Shown here in pieces: positions 23,283 through 29,529 of a stretch of DNA of 29,529 nt. A program made the translations under genes and the position numbers. The notes under the pieces were generated by a model, which was given only the letters and a program-made list of their open reading frames with translations, made no database searches and had not been told where the DNA came from. The stretch is from an uncultured Caryophanales bacterium (lineage in GTDB: Bacteria > Bacillota_I > Bacilli_A > RFN20 > CAG-288): the NCBI GenBank assembly GCA_937896065.1, contig CALBLI010000020.1:1-29529 (forward strand), given 5' to 3'. Numbering within the stretch: position 1 is the stretch's first letter; the number at the start of each line of letters is the position of its first letter.

Positions 23283-24503
23283 ATGAAGAAAAAATTAGTC
23301 TCTTTACTTGCTGTCGGTGTTCTTGCCTTATCTGCAACTTCACTTGCTAGTTGTAAAAAAGAGGGTGCTGTTGAAATTGCTATGATTTCAGACATTGGTA
23401 CCATCAATGATAGTGGATTTAACCAGTATACTTGGGAAGGTGCTAAAAAAGCTGCACAAGAACTTGGTAGGCCATCAGCTTATTTTGTTCCAACTACTGA
23501 TACTGATGATGAGAGAAAAGCTGGTATCGATAGCATGATTAGACGAGGTGCTAAAGCTATTGTTTTAACTGGCTATAAATTTAATACATTAGTTGGTGAG
23601 TATGCAAGCAGATATCCTAATATTGCTTGGTTTTTAATTGATGGAAGTCAAGATACTGCCAAAGATCTTCAAAATGTCTATTCTGTTGAATTTAAAGAGC
23701 AAGAAGCTGGCTATTTAGCTGGTTATGCAGTTGTTAAAGATAAGAAATATACTAATTTAGCCTTCATGGGTGGTATGGCTGTTCCTGCTGTTGAAAGATT
23801 TGGATTTGGCTATTTATCAGGTATTTGTGATGCTGCTAATGAACTTGCGGCTGCTGGTCAACTTACTGGTAATATCAAAGTTAAATATGGTTATACTGGT
23901 GATTTTGGACCATCTGAAAAGAATCAACAAAATGCTACTTCTTGGTATAATGATGGGACAGATGTTATCTTCACTTGTGGTGGTGCTATTTGCGATTCAG
24001 TTGTTGCAGCTGCAGGTAAAACAACTAATACTAAAGCTAAAATGATTGGTGTTGATGTTAACCAACATCCACAGCAACCAAACGACTTATATATCACTTC
24101 GGCTGAAAAGAAAGTTGAAAAGACAACTAAAGAAGCTATATTAACATATTTTAATCAATTTGCTAAAGATGCTACAGGCGATGCTTTAACTGGTAAATGG
24201 CCAGCAGCTAATGCAGGTAAACATACAATTTTATCTTCTACAACCAATTCTGTTGGTTTACCAACTGAAGGTGAAAATGGTGACAATCCATGGACATTTA
24301 CTAATTTTACAAAAGAAGCTTATAATACTTTATATGCTAAACTTCAAGCTAATGAGACATATACTAAGGTCATATCTAATAATGATGGAGCTACTGTATA
24401 TTCAGAGGCAATCAATAATTCACGTGTTGAAATAACGTTGACTAATATTGGCGGTGAAGTTAAAAACAAACCAACAGTTACTGTTGCTGAGAACTTAAAA
24501 TAA
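23283..24503 (+). CDS. bmpA: BMP-family nucleoside-binding lipoprotein
   Basis: A 406-residue substrate-binding protein of a nucleoside ABC importer (PnrA/TmpC/BmpA type). The signal peptide ends in lipobox LASC, Cys 24, so it is membrane-anchored outside the cell. The mature part begins VEIAMISDIGTINDSGFNQ, the hallmark BMP start whose Asp and Phe/Asn contact the nucleoside. AGYLAGYAV, FMGGMAVPAVERFGFGY and IFTCGGAICDSV follow the family layout. It is first in the transporter operon. A hairpin after its stop should lower expression of the following genes, matching the usual excess of binding protein. The AAGGAGG site is 11 nt from the ATG, slightly long. Confidence 0.92.
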   Translation: MKKKLVSLLAVGVLALSATSLASCKKEGAVEIAMISDIGTINDSGFNQYTWEGAKKAAQELGRPSAYFVPTTDTDDERKAGIDSMIRRGAKAIVLTGYKFNTLVGEYASRYPNIAWFLIDGSQDTAKDLQNVYSVEFKEQEAGYLAGYAVVKDKKYTNLAFMGGMAVPAVERFGFGYLSGICDAANELAAAGQLTGNIKVKYGYTGDFGPSEKNQQNATSWYNDGTDVIFTCGGAICDSVVAAAGKTTNTKAKMIGVDVNQHPQQPNDLYITSAEKKVEKTTKEAILTYFNQFAKDATGDALTGKWPAANAGKHTILSSTTNSVGLPTEGENGDNPWTFTNFTKEAYNTLYAKLQANETYTKVISNNDGATVYSEAINNSRVEITLTNIGGEVKNKPTVTVAENLK

Positions 24504-24525
24504 TATTTAAGTGATTTAAATTACA

Positions 24526-24558
24526 GGCATTGCTACTTTTAAAGTAGTAATGCCTTTT
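24526..24558 (+). terminator. Partial terminator between bmpA and the ABC ATPase gene
   Basis: GGCATTGCTAC (24526-24536) and GTAGTAATGCC (24544-24554) form an 11-bp stem with one G-U pair and a 7-nt loop, followed by TTTTATT. The next gene begins 22 nt later without a visible promoter, so read-through must occur. Confidence 0.75.
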
Positions 24559-24580
24559 ATTAAAAAGTGAGGATAATAAC

Positions 24581-26917
24581 ATGCTAGATGAAACACATGA
24601 AAATCTCTCAGAGGATGAAAATTTAGATGTTCAAGAAAATGAATCTAATGAAGAAGAAAATAATGCATTAGATGAGAAAGAGCAAAGAAGATTAGAACTT
24701 GAGAAGCAAAAAGAAGAAAAAAGGAAACTCAAGGAAGAAAAACTAGCTTTAAAAATGCAAGCAAAAGAAGAAAGAAGACTTGCTAGAGAAAAAGAAAAAG
24801 AAGAAAGAACACGCTTAATTAAAGAGGCTAAAGAAGCCAAGAAAGAGCAAGCAGATATTGAAGAAACTACTGGTGTTGTTGATGAAAATATTGACTATAA
24901 TCTTACTCCATGGCTTGATCCAAATAATGTTGTTTATATGAAAGATATAACTCGTGTTTTTGGTACTTTAGTTGCTAATAATGATATTACCTTAGAACTT
25001 AAAAAAGGTGAGGTTCATGCTCTTCTTGGTGAAAATGGAGCTGGTAAATCTACTTTGATGAGCATTCTTTTTGGACTCTATCCACCAACTGAAGGTGAAA
25101 TATATATTCGTGGAAAGAAAACTATTGTAAAAGATCCAAATCACGCTACTTCTTTAGGTATTGGTATGGTTCATCAGCATTTTATGTTGGTTGAAAAATA
25201 TACAGCTCTTCAAAATATTGTTTTAGGTGTCGAAGATACAGTCGGTGGTATTTTTATAACCTATAAAAAAGCTAGAGAAAAATTGGATAAAATCATGGAT
25301 GAATATGGTCTTCATGTTGATTTAGATTGTGTTATTTCTGATATGTCTGTTGGTATGCAGCAGAAAGTTGAAATTTTAAAGATGCTTTATCGTGATTCAG
25401 AAATTTTAATTTTTGACGAACCAACGGCTGTTTTAACTGAAATGGAAATTGAAGATTTGATGAAAATTATCAAATCGTTAAAAGAAGAAGGTAAGGCCAT
25501 TTTATTTATTTCACATAAATTAAATGAAGTTAGAGAAATATCTGATCGTGTAACAGTATTAAGAAAGGGCAAATACATTGGTACTTTCTTAACTAAAGAC
25601 TATGATAATGAAGGTTTAGCTGAACTTATGGTTGGAAAGAGAGTCAATTTCCATACTGAAAAGAAAGAAGCGACTCCAGGAGAGGTTGTTTTAGAAATTG
25701 ATAATCTTTCAGTCAAAAAAGCTGATAGTAAAAAACTTGCAGTTGATGATTTCTCACTCAAAGTTAGAAAAGGTGAAATTATAGCTGTTGCTGGTATTGA
25801 TGGAAATGGTCAAGATGAACTTGTGGCAGCTATTACTGGTTTAATTAAACCTAAATCAGGCAGTATTAAATTAAATGGTACTGATATCTCTAAGATGAAA
25901 ATTAAAAAGAGAAACAATTTAGGTGTTAATCATATTCCAGGTGATAGACATAAATATGGTTTGGTTTTAGATTACAATGTTATGTACAATATGGTTTTAG
26001 AAACCATATCAGAAGATCGTTTTTCATCTGGTGGATTTATTAAACAAAAAAAAGTTGCCAAATATTCTGATGAACTCGTTCATAAATACGATGTTAGATC
26101 ATCAATGGGCAGTTATACAATTACTCGTGGAATGTCAGGTGGAAATCAACAAAAAGTTATTGTTGCTCGTGAAATTGAAAGACAAGGTGATTTACTAATT
26201 GCTGTTCAACCAACACGCGGTCTTGATGTTGGTGCTATTGAAAACATTCATAAAGAAATTGTGAAAGTTAGAGATTCTAATAAAGCTGTTTTATTAGTCT
26301 CTTTAGAAATTGATGAAGTGTTTGATTTAGCTGATACTATTTATACTATTTATGAAGGAAGAATCACTGGTAAATTTAAACCTGCTGAAACTTCATTTAA
26401 AGAGATTGGCTTATATGAAACTGGTGCAAGTTGCCAAGAACAATATAAACGTGAAGGATTAAGTGAATACGAAGCAGAAATTCTAGCTGAAGAAGAAAAA
26501 AAGAAAGCTAAAGAAGAAAAAATACTAGAAAAAGCTAGATTAAAAGAAGAAGCTAGAAAAGCTAAAGAAGAAGAAAAATTAAGAAGAGAAGAAGAAAAAC
26601 GTTTAGCTAAAGAAGAAGCTGAAAAAGAAGCTTTGAGAAAAGAGGAAGAAAAACGCTTGGCTGAAGAAGAAGAGGCTAAAAAACAAGCTGAAGAAGAAGA
26701 AAGACAAAGACAAGAAGAAATACATAAAGAAAAACAAAAACGTGAAAAAGTTTATAAGCAGCGTTTAAAAGATGGAATGAGCAAAGAAGAATGGCTCAGA
26801 TCTGAAGAAGAAAGAATTCAAGCTGAACTTAAAGCTCAACAAGCAGAAAATGCTACTTTAAAAGAGCAATTAGAAGCTCAACAAGATGATAAGGAAGGAG
26901 GAAGTCAAGATGAGTAA
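24581..26917 (+). CDS. nupA: Nucleoside ABC transporter ATPase with long coiled-coil tails
   Basis: A 778-residue protein; homologues such as NupA/YufO have about 510. The core has two nucleotide-binding domains. The first (~115-350) has Walker A GENGAGKST, signature MSVGMQQKVEI and Walker B ILIFDEPTA. The second (~370-620) has a degenerate Walker A AGIDGNGQDEL, MSGGNQQKV and LLIAVQPTRGLDVG, as normal in this family. Odd parts are residues 1-~100, acidic then a Lys/Glu/Arg-rich helix, and residues ~635-778, a continuous charged coiled coil (repeated KEEEK / REEEKRLAKEEAE patterns) ending KEGGSQDE. These tails are cytosolic and may dimerise or tether the transporter. The last 8 nt overlap the first permease gene. 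Confidence 0.9.
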   Translation: MLDETHENLSEDENLDVQENESNEEENNALDEKEQRRLELEKQKEEKRKLKEEKLALKMQAKEERRLAREKEKEERTRLIKEAKEAKKEQADIEETTGVVDENIDYNLTPWLDPNNVVYMKDITRVFGTLVANNDITLELKKGEVHALLGENGAGKSTLMSILFGLYPPTEGEIYIRGKKTIVKDPNHATSLGIGMVHQHFMLVEKYTALQNIVLGVEDTVGGIFITYKKAREKLDKIMDEYGLHVDLDCVISDMSVGMQQKVEILKMLYRDSEILIFDEPTAVLTEMEIEDLMKIIKSLKEEGKAILFISHKLNEVREISDRVTVLRKGKYIGTFLTKDYDNEGLAELMVGKRVNFHTEKKEATPGEVVLEIDNLSVKKADSKKLAVDDFSLKVRKGEIIAVAGIDGNGQDELVAAITGLIKPKSGSIKLNGTDISKMKIKKRNNLGVNHIPGDRHKYGLVLDYNVMYNMVLETISEDRFSSGGFIKQKKVAKYSDELVHKYDVRSSMGSYTITRGMSGGNQQKVIVAREIERQGDLLIAVQPTRGLDVGAIENIHKEIVKVRDSNKAVLLVSLEIDEVFDLADTIYTIYEGRITGKFKPAETSFKEIGLYETGASCQEQYKREGLSEYEAEILAEEEKKKAKEEKILEKARLKEEARKAKEEEKLRREEEKRLAKEEAEKEALRKEEEKRLAEEEEAKKQAEEEERQRQEEIHKEKQKREKVYKQRLKDGMSKEEWLRSEEERIQAELKAQQAENATLKEQLEAQQDDKEGGSQDE

Positions 26918-28247
26918 GAATAAAGACATTTCTCAGTATTTAGAAAATAACGAATACAATCCTGGCGATGATTTTGAACCTCAAATAAAGTTCAAATCAA
27001 GAAGACAAGATAATGGTCATCCGACAATTGAATACGCAAATAAGCAAATTGATGAGCAGCTTCTAACTTCTGATTTACTTGATAATCCTTCTTATGAAAG
27101 AGGTCCTCTTGCATATAAACCAATTGCTCAATACTTGTTTAAATCAAAAAGTTCATCAATATTAGCATCGCTTATTTGCTGTGCAATGGGTGTTCTTATT
27201 GGTACTATTGTCATGTTGATTTTAAATCCAAGTAAGTTCAGCTATGGATATAGGATTTTCTGGACTGGCGGATTAAATGATATTATTCAAGTCATTTATA
27301 AAATGTCACCACTTGTGTTTTGTGGACTCGCTGTCTGTTTATGTTATAAGTGTGGCATGTTTAATATCGGTGCCTCAGGACAATATGCAATGGGTGGTTT
27401 TTTAGCTTTGCTTTGCGGTTGGAAATTTAATCTACACTGGACTGTTTGTTTACTTATTGGTATTGTTGGTGGTGCTATAATCGGTGCTATACCTGGTTTA
27501 CTTAAATCATTTTTTAACGTCAATGAAGTTATCTCTGCTATCATGTTAAACTGGATGGTTTTATATTTTACTCGTATTATGATTAAGTCAGTGCCGGGAT
27601 TCTTCATTCAAAGTGATAGTGGTACTCCAAAGATTAATGGACTTCCTGGCGAGCTTCCAAATAAATACCTTGCAAGCTCATCATATCCATTAAATATTGC
27701 TATTATAATTGCAATTGTTGTTGCAATTATTGTTGCTATTTTACTTAATAAAACAACATTTGGATATAAGCTTAAAGCTACAGGCTTTAATAGAGATGCA
27801 TCTGAATATGCTGGTGTTAATGCTAAGATGAATATTATATGGGCATTTTTAATCTCAGGTGCTATTGCTGGTCTTGGTGGAGCTTGTGCTTATCTTCTTC
27901 CAGGTCAGATGTTTAAAGGCGATATCACTTCAGTTTGGCAAGAAGGATTTGATGGAATATCTGTTGCCTTCTTAGGAAATAATAGTCCAATAGGAATTAT
28001 TGTGTCTGGTTTCTTTATTGCATTCTTAAAAGTCTGTGGTAAAGGTTTAACAAATGATACTGGTTTTGACTCATCTGCAGCTGATATTACAATCTCAGTT
28101 ATCTTATATTTATCTGCTTTTGCTTTAATTATCTACAATATGCTTATGAAAGATAGACATAAAAAAGAATATGTTTTAGAAAAAGATGTTCTTATAAATA
28201 ATAGAGATGATAAATTAAAAGTAGAAGAAAGTAAGGAGGAAAATTAG
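26910..28247 (+). CDS. nupB: Nucleoside ABC transporter permease 1
   Basis: A 445-residue membrane protein of the BPD_transp_2 family, forming the channel with the second permease. ATG 26910 overlaps the ATPase end and follows AAGGAGGAAG; the in-frame ATG upstream at 26886 has no such site. About 85 polar N-terminal residues precede the first helix (ILASLICCAMGVLIG), longer than I expect for this family. The core has YKCGMFNIGASGQYAMGG, AIPGLLKSFFNVNEVISAIM (conserved ATPase-contact EVI loop) and GGACAYLLPGQM. A charged C-terminal tail follows the last helix. Confidence 0.9.
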   Translation: MSKNKDISQYLENNEYNPGDDFEPQIKFKSRRQDNGHPTIEYANKQIDEQLLTSDLLDNPSYERGPLAYKPIAQYLFKSKSSSILASLICCAMGVLIGTIVMLILNPSKFSYGYRIFWTGGLNDIIQVIYKMSPLVFCGLAVCLCYKCGMFNIGASGQYAMGGFLALLCGWKFNLHWTVCLLIGIVGGAIIGAIPGLLKSFFNVNEVISAIMLNWMVLYFTRIMIKSVPGFFIQSDSGTPKINGLPGELPNKYLASSSYPLNIAIIIAIVVAIIVAILLNKTTFGYKLKATGFNRDASEYAGVNAKMNIIWAFLISGAIAGLGGACAYLLPGQMFKGDITSVWQEGFDGISVAFLGNNSPIGIIVSGFFIAFLKVCGKGLTNDTGFDSSAADITISVILYLSAFALIIYNMLMKDRHKKEYVLEKDVLINNRDDKLKVEESKEEN

Positions 28248-28248
28248 T

Positions 28249-29385
28249 ATGTTTAATCTACAAGTATTAGCTAGTGCTGCTGAAACAACTGTCAATAATG
28301 TTGGCCATGTAGCTACTATATTAGCTTTAATTATTGCAACTGTTTTACCCCTTATTATTGTCGCTTATGGTGGTATGGTATCGGAACATTCAGGCATCAT
28401 CAACTTAGCATTAGAAGGTATCATGATTTTTGGTGCTATGGCAGGATTTTTAGTGCTGAGAAGTTTTTCACCAATTAATGAATTTGGTAAAGCTGATACA
28501 ACGCAATGTTTAATAAATCCAATTCTTGCTGCAATTATTGCAGCATTAGTAGCTGGACTTGTTGGTGTTATTGCTTCACTTCTTTTGGCTTTTGCTTCCA
28601 TCAATTTGAAAGCTAATCAAACTTTAGTTGGTACTGCAATCAATGTTTTAGCAGCCGCTTTTGCAATTGCTATTGTTCATAAATTAACTGGTACTAATGG
28701 TGAACTTGGCATTGATACTAAAATTAATGCACCTGAATGGTTAAGAATAACACAGAAGAATTTTGGAAGTGAAACTCAATATTATAATCTTCCAGAAATT
28801 GCTAGACTTACCAATCCAAATTTTTGGCAATATGTTGGCTATTTCTTCTCTGTTTTAACTTTTTCAAATTTGTATGTTTCAAATTTTATTATTGTTATTT
28901 TAATTGCTTTAACTGCTGTGTTTTTAAAGAAAACTAAGATTGGTTTAAGACTTGTTGCTTGTGGTGAAAATCCACAAGCTTGTGATTCTGTTGGTATATC
29001 AGTTACTAAGATACGATATTTAGGAACTTGTATTTCTGGATTTCTAGGTGGAATAGGTGGCTTTGCTTTTGTTTCAATGTTAAATCTCTTTGATGCTAAT
29101 AGTGGTGTTTTAGGATTTGGTTTCTTAGCTTTAGCTGTTATGATTTTTGGAAACTGGAAACCAGGTGTTATTATCGGTACTGGATTTATCTTTGCAACAT
29201 TTAGAGTATTATCACAATATTCTTGGGTTCAAGATAGTTTGTTCCCAAATAGTAGCTTTGGAGGATTGAATGACTTATTTATGATGATTCCATACATAAT
29301 TACAATCATCATTTTGATTCTTTCTTCTAAGAGGAACAATTGCCCTAAAGCGGAAGGTATACCTTACGAAAAAGGTGCTAGATAA
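28249..29385 (+). CDS. nupC: Nucleoside ABC transporter permease 2
   Basis: A 378-residue membrane protein of the same family as the preceding permease; the start is 1 nt after that stop, with GGAGG before it. YGGMVSEHSGIINLALEGIM is the conserved first segment and LKANQTLVGTAINVLAAAF the ATPase-contact loop region. LGGIGGFAFVSML and FGNWKPGVIIG mark the C-terminal helices. With the ATPase and binding protein it completes a four-part nucleoside importer. It is the last gene of the operon. Confidence 0.92.
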   Translation: MFNLQVLASAAETTVNNVGHVATILALIIATVLPLIIVAYGGMVSEHSGIINLALEGIMIFGAMAGFLVLRSFSPINEFGKADTTQCLINPILAAIIAALVAGLVGVIASLLLAFASINLKANQTLVGTAINVLAAAFAIAIVHKLTGTNGELGIDTKINAPEWLRITQKNFGSETQYYNLPEIARLTNPNFWQYVGYFFSVLTFSNLYVSNFIIVILIALTAVFLKKTKIGLRLVACGENPQACDSVGISVTKIRYLGTCISGFLGGIGGFAFVSMLNLFDANSGVLGFGFLALAVMIFGNWKPGVIIGTGFIFATFRVLSQYSWVQDSLFPNSSFGGLNDLFMMIPYIITIIILILSSKRNNCPKAEGIPYEKGAR

Positions 29386-29398
29386 AATTTGATTAGTG

Positions 29399-29428
29399 AT
29401 CCCTGTTTATTTTAAACAGGGATTTTTT
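29399..29428 (+). terminator. Terminator of the nucleoside transporter operon
   Basis: The perfect 11-bp stem ATCCCTGTTTA / TAAACAGGGAT has a TTT loop and is followed by a run of T. Confidence 0.93.
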
Positions 29429-29466
29429 AGTTATTTGAGCATAAAAAATATACTCAACATATTATT

Positions 29467-29475
29467 TGATATAAT
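29467..29475 (+). promoter_or_regulatory. Candidate extended -10 near the window end
   Basis: TGATATAAT is identical to the extended -10 proposed for addB. No -35 is clear and no gene start is visible in the 54 bases that remain. Confidence 0.3.
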
Positions 29476-29529
29476 ATCTCATTTTCCGAAGTCCATTTCT
29501 TAAAAAATCCCATGGTTATCGAGTTTTAA

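Noticed and set aside
24631..24840. Minus-strand Ser/Phe-rich frame
   Set aside because: It is the complement of the Lys/Glu-rich coiled coil of the ABC ATPase and has no independent support.
29462..29529. Minus-strand end of a gene at the window edge
   Set aside because: The frame reading WDFLRNGLRKMRYYIK is closed by stops on both sides within the window; other frames are too short to judge.
1..29529. CRISPR array or rRNA genes
   Set aside because: No regularly spaced direct repeats and no rRNA-like conserved blocks were seen.

Overview
The window reads as chromosome of a very AT-rich, Gram-positive-type bacterium. Coding DNA is dominated by A/T-ending codons, there are several lipoboxes and a BMP-type nucleoside uptake system, Shine-Dalgarno sequences are strong, and recombination repair is of the AddAB type. 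TGA is used as a stop (end of the aconitase X large subunit) and Trp is encoded by TGG, so the genetic code is the standard bacterial one and not the Mycoplasma code. Best guess, by inference only: an uncultured low-GC Bacillota, near Erysipelotrichia or the Acholeplasma/RF39-like gut lineages.

Region 1 (1-1763) is foreign: visibly richer in G/C than the rest and ending in the 3' half of a tRNA-Leu(CAA) gene. It holds what looks like the right end of an IS66-type insertion sequence, an 80-residue protein made of five 11-residue repeats, an intrinsic terminator, a GIY-YIG nuclease-like protein with an uncharacterised N-terminal domain, and about 340 bp without a supported gene. The tRNA fragment is best explained as the distal attachment junction of an element that integrated at the anticodon loop.

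Region 2 (1794-8140, minus strand) is an addB-addA operon for double-strand-break repair; AddB is short. Region 3 (8351-15386) has a HAD-family phosphatase followed by exported proteins: a BspA-like leucine-rich-repeat lipoprotein, a DUF4474-type secreted protein with a frameshift near its C-terminus, a DUF5104-type exported protein, a PPi-type phosphofructokinase tightly linked to it, and a convergent lipoprotein esterase.

Region 4 (15612-19526) is a three-gene operon of a 2-enoate-reductase-like flavoprotein and the two subunits of aconitase X, a possible dehydration-plus-reduction pathway of unknown substrate. Region 5 (19669-29385) is mostly nucleoside use: a zinc-ribbon membrane protein overlapping ribokinase, two nucleoside hydrolases, and divergently a BMP-family binding lipoprotein with an ABC transporter (one ATPase, two permeases). 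Nucleosides would be imported, split to base plus ribose, and the ribose phosphorylated. The divergent control region holds two long perfect inverted repeats at the promoters and a roughly 140-nt leader that can fold and could mask the ribosome binding site. The ATPase carries unusual long charged coiled-coil tails at both ends.

The best candidates for something undescribed are the two-gene cargo of the tRNA-Leu element, the structured leader of the nucleoside transporter, the reductase/aconitase X operon, and the coiled-coil-tailed ABC ATPase. All function calls come from reading the sequence and from family knowledge; no searches were run.
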